From Streptomyces sp. JJ36 (GTDB lineage: Bacteria; Actinomycetota; Actinomycetes; Streptomycetales; Streptomycetaceae): a stretch of DNA of 38,312 bases. The position numbers and the translations under genes were made by a program. The notes under the pieces are model-generated. The model saw nothing but the letters and a program-made list of their open reading frames with translations. It made no database searches and was not told the origin of the DNA. Location: assembly GCF_021696945.1 (NCBI RefSeq), contig NZ_JACYHE010000059.1, forward strand, positions 1-38,312, given 5' to 3'. This document shows positions 6,547-14,249 of this stretch, piece by piece; within the stretch, counting starts at the first letter, position 1; each line of letters begins with the position of its first letter.

Positions 6547-7026
6547 ATGGCCTGGCATCGCTACCGCTTCCGCGGCCAGTGGCGGCTCGCCGCCCCGCCG
6601 GGGGCGGTCTACGCCGTCCTGGCGCGGCCCGGGGAGTACCCGGCCTGGTGGCCGCAGGTCCGCGAGGTCGCCCCGGCCGGCGCGGGCGCGGGCCGGGCCC
6701 GCTTCCGCTCCGTCCTTCCGTACGACCTCCGGGTCACCGCCCGGGAGACGCGCCGGGAGCCCGGCGCCGGGGTGCTGGAGATCGCGATGACCGGCGACCT
6801 GGAGGGCTGGGCCCGCTGGACCGTGCGGCCGGAGGGCTCCGGGACCCGGCTGCTCTTCGAGCAGCGGGTGGAGGTCCGCCGGCCGCTGGTGCGGCTGCTG
6901 GCCGTGCCGGGCCGGCCGTTCTTCCGGCTCAATCACAGGCTGATGATGGCCGCCGGGCTCCGCGGGCTGCGCCGCCGGCTGGCCGCGGGAGGCGGGCGGC
7001 CCGAAAGCGGTTTGGATGAAGCGTGA
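6547..7026 (+). CDS. SRPBCC / polyketide cyclase-like lipid-binding-fold protein
   Basis: Predicted START-like (SRPBCC) protein that would bind a hydrophobic ligand; the ligand is unknown. The 159 residues begin MAWHRYRFRGQWRLAAPPG followed by AVYAVLARPGEYPAWWPQVREV, the usual N-terminal strand, helix and WW motif. Alternating strands follow (about 55-105), then a long C-terminal helix, FRLNHRLMMAAGLRGLRRRL, as expected for this fold. It has no signal peptide. The gene sits alone between two identical tRNA-Val genes, with a terminator before it. The promoter of tRNA copy 2 begins inside its last codons. Confidence 0.82.
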   Translation: MAWHRYRFRGQWRLAAPPGAVYAVLARPGEYPAWWPQVREVAPAGAGAGRARFRSVLPYDLRVTARETRREPGAGVLEIAMTGDLEGWARWTVRPEGSGTRLLFEQRVEVRRPLVRLLAVPGRPFFRLNHRLMMAAGLRGLRRRLAAGGGRPESGLDEA

Positions 7027-7041
7027 TCGGCACGGTATGGT
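7012..7041 (+). promoter_or_regulatory. Promoter of tRNA-Val copy 2
   Basis: TTGGAT (7012-7017), an 18-base spacer and TATGGT (7036-7041) fit a vegetative promoter. The predicted start is near 7048, about 37 bases before the tRNA. The -35 element overlaps the end of the SRPBCC gene. Confidence 0.5.
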
Positions 7042-7084
7042 TCTGCTCGTGCCGGGCCGCGCAGGCGGGGACCCGGTGCGACGG

Positions 7085-7156
7085 GGGCGATTAGCTCAGC
7101 GGGAGAGCGCTTCGTTCACACCGAAGAGGTCACTGGTTCGAACCCAGTATCGCCCA
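7085..7156 (+). tRNA. tRNA-Val(CAC), copy 2
   Basis: Identical over all 72 bases to the copy at 6358-6429: acceptor GGGCGAT/ATCGCCC, anticodon CAC, CCA not encoded. The flanking sequences differ apart from a short GCGACGGG just upstream, so this is a duplicated gene and not a duplicated segment. A hairpin terminator follows at 7166. Confidence 0.97.
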
Positions 7157-7165
7157 CCACCCGAG

Positions 7166-7196
7166 AAGGCCGGTCCGTCTCCGACGGTCCGGCCTT
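7166..7196 (+). terminator. Terminator of tRNA-Val copy 2
   Basis: A 14-base stem (7166-7179 with 7183-7196) with one T-T mismatch and a TCC loop begins nine bases after the tRNA. It separates the tRNA from thrS. Confidence 0.75.
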
Positions 7197-7275
7197 CGTC
7201 GTGCGTGGGACGGGGTGCGGGCCGGAAGGCGCCCTGCGGCGCGTATCCGTTTCGCGGAGCGGGGGCGCCGCTCGG

Positions 7276-7281
7276 TACGAT
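7276..7281 (+). promoter_or_regulatory. -10 element upstream of thrS
   Basis: TACGAT lies about 57 bases before the thrS start. A weak TTCGCG occurs 19 bases upstream (7251-7256). The leader is too short for a T-box riboswitch, and no T-box core sequence was seen. Confidence 0.35.
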
Positions 7282-7337
7282 TCCAGTCGCGCCCGGCACT
7301 CGCCCGGTGCGCCCATCCCGAGTGTCAGGAGAGACCG

Positions 7338-9317
7338 GTGACAGACGTCCGTGTGATCATCCAACGCGATTCCGAGCGGGAAGAGCGCGTGGTGACCACG
7401 GGCACCACGGCCGGTGCGCTCTTCGACGGCGAGCGCTCCGTCGTCGCCGCGCGGATCGCCGGGGAGCTGCGCGACCTCAGCCGCCCGCTCGCCGACGGCG
7501 ACGAGGTCGAGCCGGTGGACATCACCAGCCAGGACGGCCTCGACATCCTGCGGCACTCCACCGCGCACGTGCTGGCCCAGGCGGTGCAGGAGCTCTTCCC
7601 GGAGGCGAAGCTCGGTATCGGCCCGCCGGTCAAGGACGGCTTCTACTACGACTTCGACGTCGCCGAGCCCTTCCACCCGGACGATCTCAAGCGCATCGAG
7701 AAGAAGATGCAGGAGATCCAGAAGAAGGGCCAGCGCTTCTCCCGCCGTGTCACCACCGACGAGGACGCCCGCGAGGAACTCGCCGACGAGCCCTACAAGC
7801 TGGAGCTGATCGGTCTCAAGGGAGCGGCCGCCGACGCGGCCGAGGGCGCCTCGGCCGAGGTGGGTGCGGGCGAGCTCACCATCTACGACAACCTCGACGC
7901 GAAGACCGGCGAGCCCTGCTGGAAGGACCTCTGCCGGGGCCCGCACCTGCCCAGCACCCGCGCCATCCCGGCCTTCAAGCTGATGCGCAGCGCCGCCGCG
8001 TACTGGCGCGGCAGCGAGAAGAACAAGCAGCTGCAGCGGATCTACGGCACCGCCTGGCCGACGAGGGAGGAGCTCAAGGCCCACCTGGAGTTCCTGGCGG
8101 AGGCCGAGAAGCGGGACCACCGCAAGCTCGGCGCCGAGCTGGACCTCTTCTCCGTTCCCGAGGAACTCGGCTCCGGCCTGGCGGTCTTCCACCCCCGGGG
8201 CGGCATCGTCCGGCGCGTGATGGAGGACTACTCGCGCAAGCGGCACGAGGAGGCGGACTACGAGTTCGTCAACACCCCGCACCTCACCAAGGCCCGGCTC
8301 TTCGAGACCTCGGGCCACCTGCCGCACTACGCGGAGTCGATGTTCCCGCCCATGGAGTTCGAGGGGCAGGACTACTACCTCAAGGCCATGAACTGCCCGA
8401 TGCACAACCTGATCTTCCGGGCGCGCGGGCGGTCCTACCGCGAGCTGCCGATGCGGTTGTTCGAGTTCGGCACGGTCTACCGCTACGAGAAGTCCGGCGT
8501 CGTGCACGGGCTGACCCGGGCGCGCGGCTTCACCCAGGACGACGCGCACATCTACTGCACCCGGGAGCAGGTGCCGGACGAGCTGGACAGCCTGCTCACC
8601 TTCGTGCTGGACCTGCTGCGCGACTACGGGCTGAGCGACTTCGAGCTGGAACTCTCCACCCGGGACGAGTCCGACAAGTTCATCGGCGGCCCGGAGGAGT
8701 GGGAGGAGGCCACCCAGCAGCTCCGCCAGGCGGCGGACAAGCAGGGCCTCCAGCTCGTGATGGACCCGGGCGGCGCGGCCTACTACGGGCCCAAGATCTC
8801 CGTGCAGGCCAAGGACGCGCTGGGCCGTTCCTGGCAGATGTCCACGATCCAGGTGGACTTCCAGCAGCCGGCCCGCTTCGGCCTGGAGTACACCGCGGCG
8901 GACGGCTCCCGGCAGCAGCCGGTGATGCTGCACCGGGCGCTGTTCGGCTCCATCGAGCGGTTCTTCGCGGTGCTGCTGGAGCACTACGCCGGTGCCTTCC
9001 CGGCCTGGCTGGCCCCGGTCCAGGCGGTCGGCATCCCGATCGGCGACGCGCACGTGCCCTACCTGGAGGAGTTCGCCGCCGAGGGCCGGAAGCAGGGGCT
9101 GCGGCTCGAGGTGGACTCCTCCGCGGACCGCATGCAGAAGAAGATCAGGAACGCGCAGAAGGCCAAGGTGCCGTTCATGATTCTCGCCGGTGACGAGGAC
9201 ATGGCGGTCGGCGCGGTCAGCTTCCGGTACCGCGACGGCTCGCAGAAGAACGGCGTGCCCCGGCAGGAGGCGCTCGCCGAGCTCGCCGAGGCGGCGCGGC
9301 CCCCGCGCCGCGGCTGA
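7338..9317 (+). CDS. thrS: Threonyl-tRNA synthetase
   Basis: Charges tRNA-Thr with threonine in the cytoplasm. The 659 residues have the full domain order: N-terminal TGS domain (about 1-62), the editing domain with HSTAH (His73, His77), the class II catalytic core with a zinc-binding MNCPMH, motif 2 around FEFGTVYRYEKSG and RGFTQDDAHIYC, motif 3 with MLHRALFGSIERF, and the C-terminal anticodon-binding domain. Length matches full-length bacterial ThrRS. GTG 7338 is selected for AGGAGA about nine bases upstream and because it gives the normal N terminus MTDVRVIIQRD; an earlier in-frame start would add an unrelated extension. A terminator follows, then a HIT protein with its own promoter. Confidence 0.97.
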   Translation: MTDVRVIIQRDSEREERVVTTGTTAGALFDGERSVVAARIAGELRDLSRPLADGDEVEPVDITSQDGLDILRHSTAHVLAQAVQELFPEAKLGIGPPVKDGFYYDFDVAEPFHPDDLKRIEKKMQEIQKKGQRFSRRVTTDEDAREELADEPYKLELIGLKGAAADAAEGASAEVGAGELTIYDNLDAKTGEPCWKDLCRGPHLPSTRAIPAFKLMRSAAAYWRGSEKNKQLQRIYGTAWPTREELKAHLEFLAEAEKRDHRKLGAELDLFSVPEELGSGLAVFHPRGGIVRRVMEDYSRKRHEEADYEFVNTPHLTKARLFETSGHLPHYAESMFPPMEFEGQDYYLKAMNCPMHNLIFRARGRSYRELPMRLFEFGTVYRYEKSGVVHGLTRARGFTQDDAHIYCTREQVPDELDSLLTFVLDLLRDYGLSDFELELSTRDESDKFIGGPEEWEEATQQLRQAADKQGLQLVMDPGGAAYYGPKISVQAKDALGRSWQMSTIQVDFQQPARFGLEYTAADGSRQQPVMLHRALFGSIERFFAVLLEHYAGAFPAWLAPVQAVGIPIGDAHVPYLEEFAAEGRKQGLRLEVDSSADRMQKKIRNAQKAKVPFMILAGDEDMAVGAVSFRYRDGSQKNGVPRQEALAELAEAARPPRRG

Positions 9318-9325
9318 GCCCGGGG

Positions 9326-9360
9326 CCCGGGAGGCGCGGAGCTGCTCCGCCCCTCCCGGG
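9326..9360 (+). terminator. thrS terminator
   Basis: A 16-base stem (9326-9341 with 9345-9360) with one mismatch and a CTG loop begins nine bases after the thrS stop. Confidence 0.8.
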
Positions 9361-9380
9361 ATCCGGCACGGCACGGCGCA

Positions 9381-9386
9381 TATGCT
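9381..9386 (+). promoter_or_regulatory. -10 element for the leaderless HIT gene
   Basis: TATGCT ends seven bases before ATG 9394, with no ribosome site, in the leaderless pattern. Confidence 0.45.
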
Positions 9387-9393
9387 GGCCCCT

Positions 9394-9942
9394 ATGAGCA
9401 GTGAGCCGGAGCAGCAGATCGGGGTGGGGGCGCCGGACGCGTTCCAGCGCATGTGGACTCCCCACCGGATGGCGTACATCCAGGGTGAGAACAAGCCGAC
9501 CGGGACCGGCTCGGGGGACGGCTGCCCCTTCTGCACCATCCCCGCCAAGAGCGACGAGGACGGGCTCATCCTGGCCCGGGGGGAGCTGGTGTACGCCGTC
9601 CTCAACCTCTACCCCTACAACGGGGGGCACACCATGGTCGTCCCGTTCCGCCACGTCGCCGACTACACCGAGCTCACGGCCGCGGAGACGGCCGAGCTGG
9701 CGGAGTTCACCCAGCACACGATGACCGCCCTGCGCACCGCCTCCGGGGCCCAGGGATTCAACATCGGCATGAACCAGGGCTCGATCGCCGGCGCGGGGAT
9801 CGCCGCGCATCTGCACCAGCACATCGTGCCGCGCTGGGGCGGGGACACCAACTTCATGCCGGTCGTCGGGCACACCCGGATCCTGCCGCAGCTCCTCGCG
9901 GACACCCGGCGGATGCTGGCCGGGGCCTGGCCCGCGGAGTGA
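9394..9942 (+). CDS. HIT-family protein, probable Ap4A phosphorylase
   Basis: Likely cleaves dinucleoside polyphosphates such as Ap4A. The 182 residues contain the histidine triad HLHQHIVPRW (His139, His141, His143), the preceding NIGMNQGSIAGAGI segment, YPYNGGHTMVVPFRH, and an N-terminal CPFC pair (Cys44, Cys47) that may bind zinc. The mycobacterial gene in the same place, between thrS and pgsA, encodes an Ap4A phosphorylase, which supports this over a generic HIT hydrolase. ATG 9394 is chosen for the TATGCT element seven bases upstream; ATG 9382 would add four residues. It converges with the membrane protein gene at 10003. Confidence 0.85.
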   Translation: MSSEPEQQIGVGAPDAFQRMWTPHRMAYIQGENKPTGTGSGDGCPFCTIPAKSDEDGLILARGELVYAVLNLYPYNGGHTMVVPFRHVADYTELTAAETAELAEFTQHTMTALRTASGAQGFNIGMNQGSIAGAGIAAHLHQHIVPRWGGDTNFMPVVGHTRILPQLLADTRRMLAGAWPAE

Positions 9943-9948
9943 ACTCCC

Positions 9949-9983
9949 GCGTCCGGGGCCCCGGCCCGGGACGTGCCGGACGC
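9949..9983. terminator. Hairpin between convergent genes
   Basis: GCGTCCGG (9949-9956) pairs perfectly with CCGGACGC (9976-9983). The enclosed bases are themselves self-complementary (GGCCCCGGCC). It lies between the ends of the HIT gene and the convergent membrane protein gene. Confidence 0.5.
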
Positions 9984-10002
9984 TTCCCACGACCCGGGCG
10001 GG

Positions 10003-11676
10003 TCAGGCGTCGTACACGTCGGCCTTGCCCGGCTGCGCGCCCTGCACCAGGTCGCTGAGGGTCTTGGAGCGGGTGCCGAACTCCTTGGTGACGCAGCCGT
10101 TCTCCTCCAGCACGCGCAGGGCCGCCGCGTGCACCACCCGCAGCACGGGCGTTGCGGCCCGCAGCGCGTCGTCGGCCATGAACCGGTGCCGCCAGGGCTT
10201 GTCCGCCCAGGCGTGCCGCAGGCCGAACGGCTCGGGCAGGGTGAGCTTCCCGCCGAGGAAGTCCAGCACCGGCGGGAACCAGGTCAGGGGCGCGCGGGCC
10301 GCCAGCCGCACCACCTCCTTCGCCTCCACCAGCGGGAGGCTGACCTCCTTGGTCTCCCAGAACCGGACGCTCTTGGAGACCTCCTTCGTCTTCGCCTTGG
10401 GCTTCGTGGTGAAGAGCGGGTGGACCGGGCCCAGCGCGTGCCCGGTGACCTCGATCCGCAGCGTGTGGTGCAGCAGCGTGACCGTGATCAGCATGGTGAT
10501 CACGAGCTGCCCGTCCCACAGCACGAACTGGACGCCGAGATAGTGCCGGTTGCCGCTGCCGAACTGCTGCTCGTTGCAGACCCGCTGGACCTCGAAGTCC
10601 TTGAAGCGGTAGCCCTCGACGTCCTGGCCCTCCGGCCGCGCCACCTCGGTGGCGCCCTCGCCGATCGGCGAGACGATCCAGTGCTCGATGGACGGCGGGG
10701 TGAAGCCCCCGGTGTGCAGCGGGCCGCGCTCCAGCATCCGGAGCTGGTCGTGGATCGCCCGGGCGACGTCCCAGCAGCGGAACGGATTGATGTCGGCCTC
10801 CGGGTCGGCCGGCACCAGCTCCTCGGCGAGCTGCCAGCTTCCCCACCGGGTGCCCATGCCGAGTATCCCCTTGGGCCCGGCGTAGTAGACGAGGTTGCTG
10901 GCCTGCTCGGCGCGGAGCTTCTGCAGGTTCTGGCGGATCCGCTCCGCGCCGGCGTCGCCCGGGTTCTGCGGGACGGCTTCCGGGATCCGGGCACCGACCC
11001 CGCCGCCGGAGAGCAGTCCCTCCCAGCGCCCGCGCAGGTCCTTGGCGTACCGCTCGCAGATCTGCTTGGCCCAGAGCCACCCCACCACCGGCGCCACCAG
11101 CATGGCCCGCAGATAGAGCGCCCAGAAACCGGAGAGGGGCAGCCGGACCAGGAACACCACGGCGAGAATCCCCAGGGCCACCAGGGCGGCCGCCCCGAAG
11201 GCGCCGACCCGCCGGTCCTGGGCCCCCGCCAGCGAGCGCCGGAGCTGGAACGCGAGCAGCCAGAGCAGCACCCCGGGCAGGAAGAGCAGCCCGAAGACCA
11301 CCATCACCACGGTCAGCCGGGTGTCCCGCTCCCGGCGGATGCGGTTGGCCGCCAGGCAGTGCTCGACCACCGCCTGCGGCTCGATGCCGAAGGACTGGAT
11401 CACGGGCTTCCGCGCGCCGCCCAGCAGCCGCGTCTGCACCGCGCGGGCGAACGCCTCCCCGAGGTTGGGCTCGAAGAGCGAGAGCTTCGGTGGTTTGACC
11501 GAGGCCTCCTCGTTGGCCTTGACCAGGTCGGTCACCGCGCCGTCCCGGTAGGCGGCGGAAGCCAGGGCGTGCGTGGCCGCCGTCTGCCCCGCCGCGCCGG
11601 AGAGCGGTACCTCGGCGCCGGGCGCGAAGTCGTATCCGGTCGCGCTGCCGCGTTCCCCGTCGTCGAAGCCCGCCAC
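10003..11676 (-). CDS. Unrecognised membrane protein with large soluble C-terminal domain
   Basis: I cannot assign a function. The 557 residues comprise a soluble N-terminal region (about 1-118), a cluster of three hydrophobic segments (about 121-143, 157-177, 181-203), and a soluble domain of about 350 residues. That domain has conserved-looking stretches such as NLVYYAGPKGILGMGTRWG, INPFRCWDVARAIHDQLR, HYLGVQFVLWDG and TLRIEVTGHALGPVHPLF. No enzyme motif, nucleotide-binding loop or signal peptide is visible. GTG 11676 is chosen for GGTGGGG about six bases upstream. The preceding gene on this strand is EF-G2, 116 bases away, with a -10-like TAAGCT between them. Codon use is like its neighbours, so recent transfer is unlikely. 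Confidence 0.8.
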   Translation of the reverse strand: MAGFDDGERGSATGYDFAPGAEVPLSGAAGQTAATHALASAAYRDGAVTDLVKANEEASVKPPKLSLFEPNLGEAFARAVQTRLLGGARKPVIQSFGIEPQAVVEHCLAANRIRRERDTRLTVVMVVFGLLFLPGVLLWLLAFQLRRSLAGAQDRRVGAFGAAALVALGILAVVFLVRLPLSGFWALYLRAMLVAPVVGWLWAKQICERYAKDLRGRWEGLLSGGGVGARIPEAVPQNPGDAGAERIRQNLQKLRAEQASNLVYYAGPKGILGMGTRWGSWQLAEELVPADPEADINPFRCWDVARAIHDQLRMLERGPLHTGGFTPPSIEHWIVSPIGEGATEVARPEGQDVEGYRFKDFEVQRVCNEQQFGSGNRHYLGVQFVLWDGQLVITMLITVTLLHHTLRIEVTGHALGPVHPLFTTKPKAKTKEVSKSVRFWETKEVSLPLVEAKEVVRLAARAPLTWFPPVLDFLGGKLTLPEPFGLRHAWADKPWRHRFMADDALRAATPVLRVVHAAALRVLEENGCVTKEFGTRSKTLSDLVQGAQPGKADVYDA

Positions 11677-11770
11677 TGTGGCCCCACCCCTGCCGTGTGT
11701 GTTCCGGTGCCGCCCCCCGGCTTTGTGCCCACCTCCCGACGGCGGCACACCTGTTCTCCGGTGCACCGCC

Positions 11771-11776
11771 AGCTTA
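11771..11776 (-). promoter_or_regulatory. -10 candidate for the 557-residue membrane protein
   Basis: TAAGCT on the reverse strand lies about 95 bases before the GTG start and just after the EF-G2 stop. If real, the gene has its own promoter. No strong -35 element is visible. Confidence 0.3.
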
Positions 11777-11792
11777 GGGGAGGGCGGGGTGG

Positions 11793-13991
11793 TCAGCCGC
11801 CGTTTCCGGCCTCCGCCCGGATCTTCTCGGCGAGCTGCTGCGGCATCGGTTCGTGGCGGACGTAGGAGCGGTCGAAGCGGCCCGTGCCGTGGGAGAGGGA
11901 GCGCAGGTCCACGGCGTACCGGCTGATCTCCGTCTCCGGCACCTCGGCCCGTACGAGCGTGTTGCCGCCCGGGGTCTGCTCGGTGCCCAGCACCCGGCCC
12001 CGCCGCCCGGAGAGATCGCTCATCACCTGGCCGACGAACTCGTCGGCGACCGAGACGCGCAGCTCCGCCACCGGCTCCAGCAGATGGATGCGCGCGGCCC
12101 CGGCGCACTCCCGCAGGGCGAGCGCGCCCGCCGTCTGGAAGGCGGCGTCGGAGGAGTCCACCGAGTGCGCCTTGCCGTCCAGCAGCGTCACCCGTACGTC
12201 CACCAGCGGGTACCCCGCGGCGACGCCACGGGCGGCCTGGGCGCGCACGCCCTTCTCCACCGAGGGGATGAACTGCCGCGGCACCGCACCGCCGACCACC
12301 TTGTCGACGAACTCGATGCCGGAGCCGTTCGGCAGCGGCTCCACGCTGATCTCGCAGATCGCGAACTGCCCGTGGCCGCCGGACTGCTTCACATGGCGGC
12401 CGCGGCCCTCCGCCCGCTCGGCGAAGGTCTCGCGCAGCGACACCCGGTGCGGCACGGCGTCCACCTGCACCCCGTAGCGGCTGCGCAGCCGCTCCAGGGC
12501 GACGTCCCGGTGCGCCTCGCCCAGGCACCACAGCACCACCTGCCGGGTGGCCTGGTTCTGCTCCAGGCGCATCGTCGGGTCCTCGGCGGCCAGCCGGGCC
12601 AGGCCCTGGGAGAGCTTGTCCTCGTCCGCCTTGCTGTGCGCCTCGATGGCCACCGGCAGCAGCGGGTCCGGCATCACCCAGGGCTCCATCAGCAGCGGGT
12701 CGCCCTTGGCCGACAGGGTGTCCCCGGTCTCCGCCCGTGTCAGCTTGGCGACGCAGGCCATGTCGCCGGCGACGGCGTGCGGAAGCTGCCGCTGCTGCTT
12801 GCCGAAGGGCGCGGTCAGGGCACCGACCCGCTCGTCCACGTCGTGGTCCTCGTGGCCGCGGTCCTCCAGCCCGTGGCCGGAGACGTGCACCGTCTCGTCC
12901 GGGCGCAGCGTGCCGGAGAAGACCCGCACCAGGGACATCCGGCCCACGTACGGGTCCGAGGAGGTCTTCACCACCTCGGCCGCCAGCGGGCCCGCGGGGT
13001 CGCAGCTCAGCGGCGGCCGCGGGGCGCCCTGCGGGGTGGTGACCGCCGGGATCTCCCGCTCCTCCGGGGTGGGGAAGCCGCCCGTGACGAGTTCCAGCAA
13101 CTCCATCGTGCCCAGGCCGTGCCGGGCGTCCCCGGCGGCCGGTGCGGCGGCCAGCACCGGGTGGAAGACACCGCGTGCCACGGCCTTCTCCAGGTCCGTG
13201 ACCAGGGTCTTGAGGTCGATCTGCTCGCCGCCGAGGTAGCGGTCCATGAGGGTCTCGTCCTCGCTCTCCGCGATGATCCCCTCGATCAGCCGGTTGCGGG
13301 CCTCCTCGATGAGCGGCAGGTGCTCCGGGTCCGGCTCCCGCTCGCGGCGCTCCCCGGAGGAGTAGTCGTAGACCCGCTGGGAGAGCAGCCCGATCAGGCC
13401 GGCCACCGGCGCGTGGCCGTCCGGGCCGGGGTCGCCGTGCAGCGGGAGGTAGAGCGGGATCACCGCATCCGGGTCGTCGCCGCCGAACACCCGGCGGCAT
13501 ATCTCGGTCATCTCCTGGAAATCGGCGCGGGATGCCTCCAGATGGGTGATGACGAGGGCCCGGGGCATGCCCACCGCGGCACACTCGTCCCAGACCATGC
13601 GGGTCGAGCCGTCCACGCCGTCCGCCGCCGAGACGACGAAGAGGGCCGCGTCCGCGGCCCGCAGTCCGGCCCGCAGCTCCCCGACGAAGTCGGCGTAGCC
13701 GGGGGTGTCGAGCAGGTTGATCTTGATGCCGTCCCACTCCACCGGCACCAGGGAGAGCTGTACGGAACGTTGCTGCCGGTGCTCGATCTCGTCGTGGTCG
13801 GCGAGCGTGGTGCCGTCCTCCACCCGGCCCGGGCGCTGCACCGCCCCGGTGGCCTGCGCCAGGGCCTCGACGAGCGTGGTCTTCCCGGAACCGCTGTGGC
13901 CGACCAGCACCACGTTCCGCACGGAGGAGGGCCGGTCGGCCGCCGTCGCCCTGCCGGCGGCCCCGGGGTGTGTCTGCGCCTTGTCGCCCAT
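11793..13991 (-). CDS. EF-G-like translational GTPase (EF-G2)
   Basis: Paralogue of elongation factor G, 732 residues, with the complete five-domain EF-G layout. The P-loop GHSGSGKT is at 31-38 and DTPGYADF at 95-102. Later domains show HVKQSGGHGQFA and a C-terminal LSGRRGRVLGTEQTPGGNT. It is not the main EF-G: the switch I RGITI motif is replaced by QRSVQL (about 74-79), and the guanine-specifying NKxD is replaced by THLE (149-152). Actinobacterial EF-G2 proteins are known to diverge at these points and their role is unclear; slow or ribosome-idling GTPase activity is one possibility. ATG 13991 has GGAAGG about nine bases upstream. It diverges from pgsA across a 258-base gap. Confidence 0.88.
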   Translation of the reverse strand: MGDKAQTHPGAAGRATAADRPSSVRNVVLVGHSGSGKTTLVEALAQATGAVQRPGRVEDGTTLADHDEIEHRQQRSVQLSLVPVEWDGIKINLLDTPGYADFVGELRAGLRAADAALFVVSAADGVDGSTRMVWDECAAVGMPRALVITHLEASRADFQEMTEICRRVFGGDDPDAVIPLYLPLHGDPGPDGHAPVAGLIGLLSQRVYDYSSGERREREPDPEHLPLIEEARNRLIEGIIAESEDETLMDRYLGGEQIDLKTLVTDLEKAVARGVFHPVLAAAPAAGDARHGLGTMELLELVTGGFPTPEEREIPAVTTPQGAPRPPLSCDPAGPLAAEVVKTSSDPYVGRMSLVRVFSGTLRPDETVHVSGHGLEDRGHEDHDVDERVGALTAPFGKQQRQLPHAVAGDMACVAKLTRAETGDTLSAKGDPLLMEPWVMPDPLLPVAIEAHSKADEDKLSQGLARLAAEDPTMRLEQNQATRQVVLWCLGEAHRDVALERLRSRYGVQVDAVPHRVSLRETFAERAEGRGRHVKQSGGHGQFAICEISVEPLPNGSGIEFVDKVVGGAVPRQFIPSVEKGVRAQAARGVAAGYPLVDVRVTLLDGKAHSVDSSDAAFQTAGALALRECAGAARIHLLEPVAELRVSVADEFVGQVMSDLSGRRGRVLGTEQTPGGNTLVRAEVPETEISRYAVDLRSLSHGTGRFDRSYVRHEPMPQQLAEKIRAEAGNGG

Positions 13992-14189
13992 GTGTCCCGC
14001 CTTCCGGTCGACATGCTGCCGGCCTGCGTCGTACTGAGCTGAGGGCCGGACGACCTCGGGGGGGGACTGGGGCCGTGCGACCCGTTTCTTCGAGCTTTCC
14101 ACCGGTGCCCGCGCGCGTCCATACGTCGCACCGCCGCCCCGCACCGGACGGTTGCACCCGCCCGTGGCCGCGCCCCCGGCGGCCGTGGC

Positions 14190-14195
14190 TACGAT
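14190..14195 (+). promoter_or_regulatory. -10 element upstream of pgsA
   Basis: TACGAT lies about 55 bases before the pgsA start. The ribosome site GGGAAGG follows just before ATG 14250. The rest of the 258-base divergent gap (13992-14249) shows no other clear element. Confidence 0.35.
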
Positions 14196-14249
14196 GGGCC
14201 ACCCGGAGGTCCCCGCCGCCCGGGCACGTATCGAACATTCGGGAAGGCC

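Noticed and set aside
7215..7337. Longer thrS start at 7215
   Set aside because: It would add an Arg-rich extension not found in ThrRS and would span the promoter. GTG 7338 has a ribosome site and the standard N terminus.
7197..7337. T-box riboswitch before thrS
   Set aside because: The leader from the likely -10 element is under 60 bases and shows no T-box core sequence or specifier stem.
7116..9605. 829-residue reverse reading frame opposite thrS
   Set aside because: Antisense shadow of a fully recognisable thrS. It has no domain resemblance and is rich in Leu, Arg, Gly and Val.
10003..14238. 1411-residue reverse reading frame spanning the membrane protein gene and upstream DNA
   Set aside because: Only the part from GTG 11676 has normal protein character. 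The rest is the shadow of EF-G2 in another frame, rich in Arg, Gly and Pro.
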